Assembly: GCA_031772625.1 (NCBI GenBank) | Contig: CM062814.1 | Span: 368,785,781 to 368,849,780 of the forward strand | Source of the DNA: Pinus tabuliformis | Taxonomy: Eukaryota > Streptophyta > Pinopsida > Pinales > Pinaceae | Length of the DNA stretch: 64,000 nucleotides | Direction of reading: 5' to 3' | Shown here: piece by piece, positions 34,133 to 46,185 of the stretch | How positions within the stretch are numbered: the stretch's first letter is position 1 | Layout: every line of letters begins with the position of its first letter | Translations under genes and position numbers: made by a program | The notes under the pieces: generated by a model | Databases searched by the model: none | Seen by the model: the letters and a program-made list of their open reading frames with translations, nothing else | What the model was told of the DNA's origin: nothing

Positions 34133-35184
34133 CAACCTTTTCCTTTACCTTCTTTAATATGATCAATAGATCTTAGTTCCATCTTCCTGTTCTTCTGTAC
34201 TAGTGCCCTATTACCTCTGAATAGACCTATTACACTGTAATTTTCTACATTACTTCTGAAATGATTCCTTTGAACTGTCCTGCATTTTGTCACATCTGTG
34301 AACACAACTACCATGTATTATGTCACATCTGATATCTCTCTTGTAGATTCATCTAGTTACCATATACAAGTGAGTTGTTTTGCTACAAGTGGGTTGGCAT
34401 CAAGTACAACATATGCATCATAATTCCAACACTTTAAAACAAGAAGTTCACTTTATTTGTTTTGTTATTTTCAATTAGATTGGCTGGCCACAAACTCTAC
34501 CTCTCTTTATAGCCAATATATAGAGTGTTTTCGGAAATTCATGTTACTGTAAATATGAATAGTAATCTATGTTCTAGAATTCACAAATTAAAGTAATTAT
34601 CTTTCTTTGGCCAAGTTTCCAAGAAATTTACAAATGAAATGACCATTCCTCCCAACCAATGAGAATGCTGACCACCAGTTCTCACCTCGAGCTAGTTTTC
34701 ACTTCCAGAATAGTTGTTTGACATAGACCTAAAAAGGTCTTTCCAAAGGCATCAAGATTGTACCAGTCCAGCCTAGGAACTTACCGACTCAACAAGTATG
34801 GATTAAGGAATTCCACTGGCCCCAACCAACTCAAGAATTCCCCAACTGGAAATGTCTTTCCTTCCCTTAATAGCATCTTGTTCAAGATAATTAATATTAT
34901 TTCCTCTCCCTTATTAGTTGCCTCATGTTCCTCTCATACCCTATGGCTCCTTCCCCCAACTAAGATAATTTATCTTTCAGGACGGAGTAACTGTCTCTAC
35001 ATGTCTCGTAAGTGAAAATTTCACTTCGTGACTTTTCCCCATAAATTTCTTTGCTAACCATAACCAACTTTTAATGAAAACTTTAAACATTAAATTTCCA
35101 CTAGGATTCCACACAACTTAAAATTTACTAAATTACTATAGTAAAAGTAAATCAAATATTTAATTTTCACTAAGGGGTGTTACA
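34133..35184 (-). repeat. 3' LTR of an old chromovirus-like element E
   Basis: Right end is clear: minus strand starts TGTAACACCCC after a polypurine tract CCAGGGGGGAAGA (35185-35197), a pattern common in plant chromovirus LTRs. TATA-like sequences on the minus strand at about 34510-34530. The left end is not resolved; it may run into the A2 LTR end at 34132, in which case the A array was inserted in this LTR. Confidence 0.55.
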
Positions 35185-35345
35185 TCTTCCCCCCTGGAGT
35201 GAAACATCTTCCTTTTGTTTCTTAGATGTCAAAACATGTTAAAATGTGTTTTACGCAAACAAGTTTATTCTCGTATTTCCCAGGTAGCCTCTGCTTGATG
35301 AAGTGCTTCCACCACACTTAACCTGGATAACGGCTTGCTTTTGCA
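35185..35345 (-). pseudogene. Element E: end of pol (chromodomain-like tail) and polypurine tract
   Basis: Minus-strand reading gives VEALHQAEATWEIRE and a stop (35265-35267). The xEATWE phrase is the usual end of Ty3/gypsy integrases carrying a chromodomain-like tail, which can guide insertion into particular chromatin. About 70 bp further come the polypurine tract and LTR. Nothing recognisable remains upstream. Confidence 0.6.
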
Positions 35346-36334
35346 ACATAATTTTCTCTGATTGAGAATGCACAAAGATTCAACCAAGGTTTCTCCATTC
35401 AATATGACCTACATTCACAATTGTTGTGGTAATTAGTTCCCATCCATGATTATTTAAGAACATGAATATTATTTTAATCTTTATTACCAATATTTTCAGT
35501 TGTTGTTTATATGTCCAACAAAGGTCATCAATAAGCATCACAACCCAACAAGGTTAGTAAACCGGATTCATTAAAAATTAGCAACATCATTGTAACTCAT
35601 CATTGTAATTTCTTCTACTTACCGACCAGCTAGGCCAATTGACAAAACCCCACCACGTGGTTCTGCTATAAGTTTTAGACCATAGAGGTATCAGTTCTAC
35701 CGATATTAATTGCTTAACAATGATAATATGTTAAGAAATCATTTACCTTTATCTTATTTCAAATGCTACATACACATTGATCATACATGAGTAGAGTTTA
35801 GGGTAACTTCTTTCTCTTTCCTTACTCAAAATGGTTATAATGTTGGTTACTTTCCTATGTAGCTCAATTATGTCCACTTTGATTTACTTTACTATTTCCT
35901 TTCAACACAACACCAAACGTCCCCTTGTATATTTTCCTCAACTTGGACCTCTTGTCATGTTGTATTTCAGATGGTGGATAAAAGTTGTACACACTTTTCT
36001 TCTATACATAATCATGGACTTTCTCTCTTTCCATTTGTTCGTCTTATTAACTATCGCACACTCCCTTGTTGATATAGTATAGTTTTTTTAAATGTTAGTT
36101 ACTGACATGTCATACACTTCATTTGATCAATATGTTACTTAATATACATAGGGCATATGATCTTATGGATAATAAAAAAAAGAATAATAGTCTTAATTAT
36201 TCATTTACTAGCAGTAATTATGGTTATCCTTATTCTTAGCATCATCGTTCATCATTTTCCTCATCACAAGTATTTTATAGCTCCGAGTTTCGACTCCTTT
36301 TATGGTGTTGAATAACTTTATTATGTTTTCTACT
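35346..36334. other. AT-rich DNA, no gene seen
   Basis: Short frames only, no domain, no terminal repeats recognised. It may be decayed internal sequence of element E. Confidence 0.5.
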
Positions 36335-37134
<800 letters not shown>

Positions 37135-38606
37135 TTAAATTTGGAACCCTTGGTGGGTTCCACCTAGGGGCTTATCTCATCTTGTCCTCATGATGGTTCA
37201 GAACTAATGACTAGTTCTTTAGACACCATCATAATTCTAGAATATCACAACAAAATATTACCAAGGTTGTAGGACAATTGCTTGATTTATCATTTTCACA
37301 ATAAGTGTTACCTGTTTTTTAATAACCCTTTCCTTTTGTGCTTCCACAGTACCACTGAGTCATAACACCATGGGATAATATTAATGGAATCACAATGATG
37401 AATTGAGAACACACTTGGAATAATATGGCATACTAAAAATCACCCATAAATTCACATCACCAAATTTCCCAACAATACCTCTCATCCGTGCCTTCCCCAT
37501 AAGTTACCCTTAACTTTCTTTTTAGAGTTCACATCTCTTTTGTTATGCAATTATTTTTTGAGGTGCCTAGGAAATCCTCTTCCTCTTGTGGTTACAAACC
37601 TAAACTCATTCTCTTAGTGTGGTTATTTGGACATGGTATTTATAAGCAACAATTCATTCTAGTCAGTTATTGACCAAGCTTAGTTTGTGTGTATGTAGGA
37701 GTTGTATTTGAAGTATTAATATAGGGTAACATTGACTAGCAACATATTTCCCTTTCCATGTCAATGGGCGTAGGTAACATTTCTAATAATGTGCTGTCAA
37801 CATTTTTTTTTTCTAAAATGAGATTGCATATTCCTCAGTTATCTTACGTAGTTATCTATTCATTTCTAATCATAATTTACTTTAACCCACCACCTATTCC
37901 TCAAGGCATGTTAAGATAACGGAGTCTTATGTATATTTAATACATTTGTTCATTGTCATGTGTACCTCAGACATATCTATGCATATATACATATATTTTT
38001 ATGTTATCCTTTTCTTGATATTGTCCAAAAAAATTCAAACAAAAGGTATTAATTCCTTGTTAAAAGTCCCCATCCTAATGTGCTTCTCCTGCAATTCTAC
38101 TAAATTTCTCCTAAGATTTAGCATGCATTTACACTTGATTTCCTTATTGTATCAATTTATCTCAAGTCTTTAGATATCATAACTACAATTATTAGTCATT
38201 TCAGTTACTCAAAATTCTATTTTCATCTTGTTTCAATCATACCCGAACTTCCCAATTGTGAGGTGGTTACAAAATAGACCATCCAAAGAATAATTCTAGA
38301 ATTTTGTATTGTGAGTTTATAATTCCCAAAATTTCTTGAGTTCTGTGGGTTCACCAGGTAGATAAATATCTAAAAATATCCAGATTCCTTTCCCATATTT
38401 AGGGTCATTGCACTCCTTAACAAATTTTCAATTTTGGTCTTATTCGCTTTACACTTGTTAGATTTTGATGAAATGTGGGTTTCTCTTCTAGATGTCCACA
38501 ACATCGTTCTACATGTATTTGGTGTCGCGAAGTATCCTAGATATGACTACCACACTCCTTCCACATAAAATCTTGAATTATATCTTATTATTTCTGAGAC
38601 TATTTT
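37135..38606. other. AT-rich DNA, no gene seen
   Basis: No frame with recognisable content and no repeat structure seen. Confidence 0.5.
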
Positions 38607-38940
38607 CACTACAACACAAAGGGGGGTTTTAAGACAATATTTAAGACAATTTTTGGGAAAATTGTCTTAACTTGAGACAAAAGAAAACTTGTGTATTGTC
38701 TTAAATATTGTCTTTAAGCGGGTGTCCCAAATTAAATTGTCTTAAAATTAAACTGTCTTACAATATATAACACAAGCATTTTTGTCTCTCTAGAGACAAT
38801 TTCATTTTTGTCTTTCTAGAGAAAATTTCATTTTTGTCTCTCTGGAGACAACAGTTGAGATTAAATACATTTTGTCTTTAAAGAGATAATTTCTTTGATC
38901 CTAACTATTGTCTCTCTAGAGACAATATAAAACAATGAAT
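38607..38940 (+). mobile_element. CACTA transposon terminus with subterminal repeats
   Basis: CACTACAACACAAAGGGGGG is a standard CACTA inverted terminus. To its right lie repeated TTGTCT(C/T)TCTAGAGACAA palindromes and half-units (38640-38935), which in this superfamily bind the element's own proteins. So the element extends to the right. I did not find the opposite TAGTG end; it may lie beyond element F or D, or be lost. No transposase seen. Confidence 0.75.
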
Positions 38941-39028
38941 CTAGAAAAATATCTCACCATTGAAATAAACCAATATTAAAAGTATTTAATCAAAAGTAAA
39001 CTGCAATATCATTGATTAATTCATATTA

Positions 39029-39097
39029 GGGCATAGTGGTATCGAACCACTGCCCTCCTTCTTATAATGCATATGCTCTTCCATTGAGGTGCCACCC
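39029..39097 (-). tRNA. tRNA-like sequence (degenerate)
   Basis: Minus strand shows a D-arm-like CTCAATGGAAGAGCA and a perfect T-arm AGTGG-TTCGATA-CCACT, spaced as in a tRNA, and GGG/CCC at the ends. The anticodon stem does not pair and the acceptor stem is partial, so it is not a working tRNA. It could be a tRNA pseudogene, a short SINE relic, or a pol III box kept by the CACTA element. Confidence 0.45.
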
Positions 39098-39850
39098 TTT
39101 AAAGAATGAAGTGAGAGTTATGGTAGTCCTTGAAATTGCATATATACGAATTGATTTAAAAAAAATGCTCGAAACATAATTGCGTAATATTTGTAAAATT
39201 TAAAATCATGCAGTGCCTATTTTTAACTTGATAAAAATAAATCAATGGAGTTAGCTCAATGTCACACCCATGTAGCATGACTCAAACAACAAGCTACTAT
39301 TATAAATAATTTACAAACTATTTAATCTAGTCATACAGAAAAAAGTAACTAGAATTATCACAAGCCTTCAATATCTTGCCACAACTATTGAATGGTTTAT
39401 GTTTAGCATGTTTCCACTCTTCATATATTCTAGAAATATGAATTTTTTCAAGGAATTTTTCACATCAACTAAAGATAAAGTACAGATAAATTGGCATAGC
39501 CATCCTCCTATCTATCCCTAAACGTTTTGCAGCAAGTTAGATAATACAACACAGTTATCATTACCTATTAGTAACGATAAAAAATGAGAGTCAACCATGT
39601 CCTCATATTTAACTTGCACCCTAGAAGAGAAGGTTAGTGCACAACCAACATCTACTTGGCCATTCAATGTAACCAAAGCTAATAGCCTACTCTGCAATTA
39701 CACTTCCAAAGAAGTCATGCATAGCTTTGAAAGCTCGATTTAATCCTACTGCATGGCAGTCAAAAGAGTATGGTATATTTTGTTTTACCACATATCCAAA
39801 TTACACCCTGAAACCACAAAAGTTGAAGTCCTAATTAAAAAGCAAAGTGA
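39098..39850. other. No gene seen
   Basis: AT-rich sequence between the tRNA-like unit and the DUF3444 pseudogene. Possibly introns or 3' flank of the captured gene. Confidence 0.45.
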
Positions 39851-40364
39851 TCAAGTTGCTTTGAATTCATCTTTAGGAGTTGCAGCAGGGTCCAGCTCAC
39901 AACAATTTTGGGGTAAATTTGGGGATTCTTCGCCCAAAAGTCTCTTTGCTAGAACTTGATGAGAAAAGCTAAGAAGCTTCTTCCTGTAAAAACAAGTTAA
40001 CCACCTACTTCCTTTGTTACATAGACTTGAAACCATCAATCCTGACAAGAGGAACCACACTCACTCCAACCTCTTCCACAAGTCATTTTCAATTTCTACC
40101 ATTTCATACTTACATTTAACTTCTTGAGGAGTGTCTTTGTTCCAAGAATAATTCCACTCTCTGTACAGGGCCCAAACATCACCCTTTTGGGGAAATATAC
40201 TAATAGTTCCTTTAGGAATTTCTTTCCCATGCAACAATATGAGAAATAATATTTAACATGTTGTTGTTGGAAAATTTTCCATGCTTAGAATGCCCACAAC
40301 CCTGGTAAAATCCATCATCCAACCAATTAGTGATAGTCATACCTTCAATGAAATTAAGATCCAT
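39851..40364 (-). pseudogene. DUF3444 (plant J-domain-protein C-terminal domain) gene fragment
   Basis: Minus-strand reading, in order: FYQGCGHSKHGKFSNNN, then FPQKGDVWALYREWNYSWNK, KYEMVEIENDLW, VSVVPLVRIDGFKSM (in a second frame), YRKKLLSFSHQVLAKRLLGEE and CCELDPAATPKDEF. This is the block order of the DUF3444 domain at the end of plant DnaJ-type proteins: CGHFKHGK, GDVWALYRNW, KYEMVEVL, RFSHQVPSYRLTG and ELDPAATP. Frame changes (near 40215 and 40060-39990) and an internal stop (KRLE-stop) show decay. The J-domain itself is absent. It lies about 1.2 kb inside a CACTA end, in the same orientation as the BEACH fragment next door. Confidence 0.8.
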
Positions 40365-40649
40365 TTTACAAGAATTATAATATATAAAGACTAGCTGAAA
40401 AGTGCAAAGTTTTAACCAAAAGTCTTAGAACAAACAAAAAAGTAGTTAGATTAGAAATCACATATATAGACAAAGCAATCCTAAATACTACATACAAAAC
40501 TTTTGCTGAATAACCAAAGAAATAAATAATAATAGAAATACTCTGCCAAATCAGAAGGCATTGAAGACAAAACAGAGAATCAACAAGGTGCACATGGAAG
40601 AAATTTATCAAGAGGTTCCTTACAGAGAAATTCAATGGAAACACACTCA

Positions 40650-42240
40650 CCTGAAATCTTCCCTACATTAATCTCAATGGTTGGACCATCATTGCTGGAA
40701 TTTCCAAAAGCATCCTCTCATCTGCCCCAATCACTGTAGATCCAGATAGTATTATGGCATTGTTGGCAATCTCCTTGATATTTACTAGATTTAACTCATT
40801 CCAGTGTTGATTCATCTTATGGTTCAAATATATCCTCTGAACATACAAAACCATGCTCTAAATAATCCTTTTTATCTTTAGTGATTTCAAAATCACTTCT
40901 AGTTCCTTCATCTTCATGTCCTTCTTCAAGAAAACTTTCCCATGGCAATAACAAAGAAGCATTTGTAGGAAGAGAATTTCCGAGTGAACGTTTAGCCTCA
41001 TTGACAAAATCCCTGCTCCCTTTGATGTTGTGTTGACCCATAGGTTGAAAAACATCATAATTTGTAGTTGATCCTTTATGTGTTGTTCCATTGTAGTTCA
41101 TCTTAAGAAGTCTTCAAATACAAGGAGAGTTTTCCACAAAATCCAACTTCTAGTATACCTCTGTATATATTGTACATATTCAATTAAAAATATACATATG
41201 TTTGAAATGAGTATCTTGTGAAACATTTTACATGCTTCTTATTATCTACTTTCAAATACATGGAAACATACAACAAAATGATTCAAAACTAACTCGTTCT
41301 GGATGACAGAGATGGTATCCTATTGGCCCAAAGAGAGATTCATGTTCAATCAAGTAGTGGATAAGTCTATGCCATGCACGTGCTCCCACTTTTTCCTGAA
41401 ATCCATTAGCAGCAACAACTAATGCACGCCTGTCAATCTGCATATAATAATAAGAGATAAGCAATCAAAATTATACATTATAATTCAGATTATACCAAAA
41501 AAATTTATGCCTCAGTCATAAAGCAATATATATACCTCTTCTTGCCTCATGTTTCTTGCTTTATCAACCATCGTAGCCAATGCTTGAATATATTTCAACA
41601 CAATCATAGAAAAATCATTTTCTGAAGCCATAGCAAGATCAACTAATTAACGACATTCCAACCACGCAGCGCCCATTGCTTCAAAATTACTCCATCTCTT
41701 CACTCTTTCTCGATCACCAAGACTCCTCCTCTGTGCTGATGTTGACATCACAATAGTACTTAGACCCCTTCCAGAACCAATTTTGGCACTCCGCTCAAGA
41801 TCTCGTGCAGCTGCTAATGTTGTCGCCTATGCAATGGTGTTGGAGAAACCAAACCTTGAAAGAAATGTTGCATCACACTTTGCAAATTGTAGCCTCATCA
41901 GTAGCTCCAATCTTCAGACTTTCCAATAATTCTTTAGACTTCCAAAATAGTTTTCTGCCCCTGGAGTCCTCACTTCCATGAAATATCCTCCGAACACAAT
42001 CAAATTCCTTCATAAGGGCTTCCCTATCCCAATGAGGGGCACAATGCTAAAACACATCCTTCACCCACCCTAATAGTTCCAATGTCCTCTTACAGGCCCT
42101 ACATCTAAAAATCATTTTAGATGACCCTATAACACTCTCCCATATCCTAAGCAGTCAATAAGTCATGATATAACATCCTTATGCATATTAAAAATAATCA
42201 ACACTTATTTTAAACGACTAAATATATCATAGCAAAGAAC
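40650..42240 (-). pseudogene. BEACH-domain gene fragment (SPIRRIG-like), exons before and in the PH-like domain
   Basis: Minus-strand exons, 5' to 3': about 42130-41535 (GWVKDVF, HWDREALMKEFDCVRRIF, DLERSAKIGSGRGLSTIVMS, RVKRWSNFEAMGAAWLECR, then donor GTATAT); about 41433-41275 (acceptor TATATGCAG, IDRRALVVAANGFQEKVG, ARAWHRLIHYLIEHESLFGP); about 41115-40817 (RLLKMNYNGTTHKGSTTNYD); about 40816-40653 (IANNAIILSGSTVIGADERM, LLEIPAMMVQPLRLM-stop-GRFQ, donor GTGAGT). This order and wording match, from memory, plant BEACH proteins of the SPIRRIG/BCHB-BCHC group, which act in membrane traffic and mRNA processing bodies. Stops (WLECR-stop, RLM-stop) and frame changes show it is dead. The BEACH and WD40 parts are absent. 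Confidence 0.7.
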
Positions 42241-42290
42241 ACAATCAAATTCCTTCATGAGGGCATCCCTGTCCTAATCAGGGGCATAGT

Positions 42291-43489
42291 TGATGCAGGA
42301 GCGTGAGGCTTAAAGACAAAAGGCTTCGTATTATTCAAAAAATCCAAAAAACGTTTACAAGCAAAGGAGTGGGGTCCTTTAGCTATCAATTTACAAAGCC
42401 TTCTAGATAGGATTTAGACTAGAGCCTAGGATTTAGATTATCATATAATAAATTCAAGTATTTAGATGTAGTGGAGATTCCTGAGGAGAATATCATGTAG
42501 ATTAGATAGGATTAGTTAGTTCGATCCTTTGATATAGGATCTGGTTGTTCATTGAACCAATACTTATGTAAGTTCCCAATCATAATAAGGGGATTTTGAC
42601 TGATTCAACTTGTTTTGCCATATATAAGATTTAGTTGCAGAAAATATCTCTCTGTGTCTTTCTGTGTAGATTTGGTCAATCCCGAAGGTGTTGCATCCCT
42701 TCGTAATATCACCGTGTTTTATTGAATTTCCATTTTACTTATGAAATTTTCGAGTATTGTGTGATTGCAATTAATCTCTTTTCGCGTATATTAGCAACTG
42801 TCGGGTTTCTTTTTGTGTGTATTAGTAATTGCAGGGGTTGAAAGTATACGAGTTCCTTGATCAGGCTTGAAGTGTCACACTCATCGTAAGCCATTGATTT
42901 ATTTTCAACGCTTTACGATTAGTCAACAGTGGGGTTTAGCCTGGTGTTAACTCATGGTTTAAATAGAAGTCTCGCAAGCCGAAGGATCTAATGGCCATCG
43001 TTATCTGATAGATATCAGGCTAAAGAAATGAGTGGATGTTAACTTAAGAACTGGACCTGACATCAATTATATTATAGTTTATAAGTCCCATCGATTTTGT
43101 CCAAAAGAGTTTAGCATGTGGAAAAAGCTAGACCCAAACTTAATTAAATTAAGGATTTATAAACCTCATCGGGTCCGTTAGGCTGGTTCAACATCACGCA
43201 GATCTCCGAGTGATGACACAGTGACCATTGGATCACTAAGGCTGCTGACTATTAGATCTATCTCGCATTGCATCGGTCACAAGTAAGTAAACCTTGCCTT
43301 GAGAGACTTGCGATAAGGCTCTTGCGGTTGGGGGAAATTTAACCGGTTCTTCTAGGTTAGCAGAATAGATAACTTTAGAGATAGACGAGTGATACCCCAT
43401 GGGAAATTCAAGAAGAGGTTCAACTTGAATCAGAGGAGATTGTTTTGGATTTTGAACGTTTGTCCTTAAATCTTGCACCCCGACCACCA
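42291..43489 (+). repeat. 5' LTR of element F
   Basis: TGATGCAGGAGC to CGACCACCA. TATA box TATATAAG at 42621-42628. Confidence 0.85.
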
Positions 43490-43493
43490 TCTG

Positions 43494-43505
43494 TGGTATC
43501 AGAGC
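43494..43505 (+). promoter_or_regulatory. Primer-binding site of element F
   Basis: TGGTATCAGAGC, the standard complement of initiator tRNA-Met, four bases inside the 5' LTR. Confidence 0.9.
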
Positions 43506-43556
43506 ATCTTAAAGACACTAAAACATGATCTCAGGGGTCAGAGAAAGAAATCCATT

Positions 43557-44545
43557 ATGACTTTCAGAGTTGGAAGAGGACGTGGTAGAAGAGGAAGACC
43601 TTAATTGCAAATGCTAAAGTGATGGAAGCTATGCAACATATGCAAGCTAGATTAGAGGCAATGGAAACAAGGAGAGATGCAAAAGCTGGAGATGTCAGTG
43701 ATCCTGAAGCTGAAGCTGCAGAAGAGTAATAACCTGTAGAAGTTACTCCCGAGATGAGATTCTTTTAGTCAGTGTTGAGATTCACATCTAGACCCAAAAC
43801 TGAGGTTTCAATTTATGTAGGAGGATTAAATCTCGAGGAGCTGATAGACTGGATTAATGACATGGAGAAATTCTTCGATTATGAAGAAACAGAGGATGAA
43901 AATAGCGTAAATTTTGTTGTCACAAAGTTGAAAGTATATGCAGCACTTTGGTGGGATGGAGTGCAGGAATAAAGAAGAAGACTTGGCAAACAACCAATTA
44001 AGAATTGGAATAGGATGGTGACAAAACTAAAAAGTAAGTTTTTTCCAAGTGACTATTAGCAAACATTATCTAGACAGATGCAAAATATTAGACAGAGGTC
44101 TATGACAGTAAAGGAATACACAAAGGAATTCTACAAAGTGAGTATAAGAGCAGGACAAGTCCAAGATACATATGAGAAGGTTTCTAGATATGTGAATGGT
44201 CTTAGAATGGACATTTAAGATGAGATAAGTGTACTGTCTCCTATAGCAGTAGAAGAGGCTTATCAAATGGTACTGAAGGCCGAAGAAAAACTCATGATGA
44301 TGCAGTCTGCCAGAAATAGAGGTACTTTCCAAGGAAGGGGAAGACAAGGTGGTAGAGGAAGATCTACAACACCTAGAGATGAAGCTAGCAACTGCTCAAG
44401 TTAGCATACAATGACAAGAGGTGATGCAAGTGGTAGAGGGAGCTTTTCTAGAGGAAGAGGAGGTAGAGCCAAAGGAAGAGAAGTTAGATGTTACATAGGT
44501 AACAAGCTGCGACACCAAGCTTATGAGTGCCCAGAAAATGCATAA
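43557..44545 (+). pseudogene. Element F gag
   Basis: Starts MTFRVGRGRGRRGRP, a typical chromovirus gag start; continues in a second frame as MEAMQHMQARLEAMETRRD. The capsid region includes YVGGLNLEELIDWINDMEKF, KLKVYAALWWDGVQ, KNWNRMVTKLKSKFFPSDY and MTVKEYTKEFYKVSIRA. An Arg/Gly-rich tail precedes a damaged zinc knuckle (CYIGNKLRHQAYEC, second Cys lost). Stops include several that read as CAA/CAG to TAA/TAG. Gag would form the particle; this copy cannot. Confidence 0.85.
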
Positions 44546-45435
44546 CACCTCATAGAAATTCAATTGTTGCACAGACTGAAGAGGAAGCAACAACGATGAT
44601 AGAAGAAGAAAATGTACCAGAGACAGGAGAATCTTTGGTAGTTAACAAAGTATTGCTAAATCCAGAAAAGGAAGTTGTTGAACCAACACAAAGGAAGACT
44701 TTGTTTAGGACTGTGTGCAAGGTTCAAGGAAAATGTTGTCAGATGATAATTGATAGTGGCAGCACTGATAATTTGGTCTCTACAAAAGTGGTGGAGAAGT
44801 TGAAATTGAAGACAAAGAAACATCCAACACCTTACAAGGTGTCATGGCTACAAAAGGGACATCAGTTGTTAGTAAATGAACAATGTGAAGTGGACTTGCA
44901 GTTGGGCAAGTATAAAGATAAAATTTTGTGTGATGTGATGCCTATGGATGTGTGTCATATATTGTTGGGTAGACCATGGCAGTATGATAGAGGAGCTATG
45001 CATGATGGAAAGAAGAACACCTACAAATTCAGCAAAGATGGTGTCAATCATACATTGCTGCCAATAGAAGAAGAAGATACATCGAAGAAACCTGAAGCAA
45101 AGACCCTTTTGCTGAATGGAAAGGAGTACTTACAACAGATGGAGGAAGATGTGGTAAATTTTGCGTTGGTTTGTAAACCCAAGGTAATAATTACTTCCAC
45201 AAAAGTTTCTGTTTTACCAATTGAGATTCAAGAGATGTTGGACAGTTATTGTGATATCATTGTAGATGACTTGCCTAATGAGTTACAATCCACTAGAAAA
45301 ATCAGTCATCATATAGATTTGATTCTAGGAGAAAATATACCAAACAAAGTATCTTACAGTATGACTCCCACAAAGAATTAAGAAATCAGAAAACAGGTTC
45401 AGGATCTGTTAAATAAAGGACTGATTAGAGAGAGT
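44546..45435 (+). pseudogene. Element F protease and linker to RT
   Basis: Mostly open (44527-45381). Protease with MIIDSGSTDNLVSTKVVEKL (intact D-S-G), VDLQLGKYKDKILCDVMPMD and HILLGRPWQYDRG. The linker to RT includes SHHIDLILGENIPNKVSY. One TAA (45379-45381) interrupts before RT. Confidence 0.85.
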
Positions 45436-46185
45436 TTGAGTCATTGTGCAGTGCCAACAATGTTGAGCCCAAAGAAAGATGGAGGCTGGAGAATGTGCAC
45501 TGATTCAAGAGTAATCAATAAAATAACCATAAGGTATAGATTTCGTTTACCAAGAATTGAATATTTGATGGAATATTTGAGTGGAGCAAGATATTTTACA
45601 AAGCTAGACTTAAAGAGTGGGTATCATCAAATAAGGATTAGAGAAGGGGATGAATGGAAAATTGCTTTTAAAACAAATGAAGGATTGTATGAATGGATGA
45701 TAATGCCTTTTTGGTTGTCAAATTCATCTAGTACATTCATGAGGCTTATGAATGAAGTTTTGAAGGAATTTATTTGTAAATTTGTAATAGTATATATGGA
45801 TGATATATTAGTTTACAGCAGGTCTAAGGAGGAACACATGATACATCTGAATTATGTCTTACAAAGGTTGAAACAAGAGAAGTTACTGCTAAACTTAAAG
45901 AAGTGTTCATTCATGAATGACGAATTCGTGTATTTGGGTTTTCTTGTTTCTGCTGATGGATTAAAGATGGATCCAGAGAAGATCGTGGCAATCATAGAGT
46001 GGCCTTCACCAAAAAGTGTTTTTGAGGTTAGAAGTTTTCATGGTCTTGCTAGTTTTTATAGAAAATTCATAAGGAAATGCTTCTATTATCAACACTATAA
46101 AGAAAGATAGACAACCATTTAAGTGGAGTATTGAAGCAGAAAGGAACTTTCAGCTGTTGAAAAGAAAGATCACTGAAAAACTATT
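45436..46185 (+). pseudogene. Element F reverse transcriptase
   Basis: [60 protein letters not shown] and YMDD (in [20 protein letters not shown]), all in the standard spacing. The frame is lost near 46080, just before the connection to RNase H. FWLSN replaces the usual FGLxN. Confidence 0.9.
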
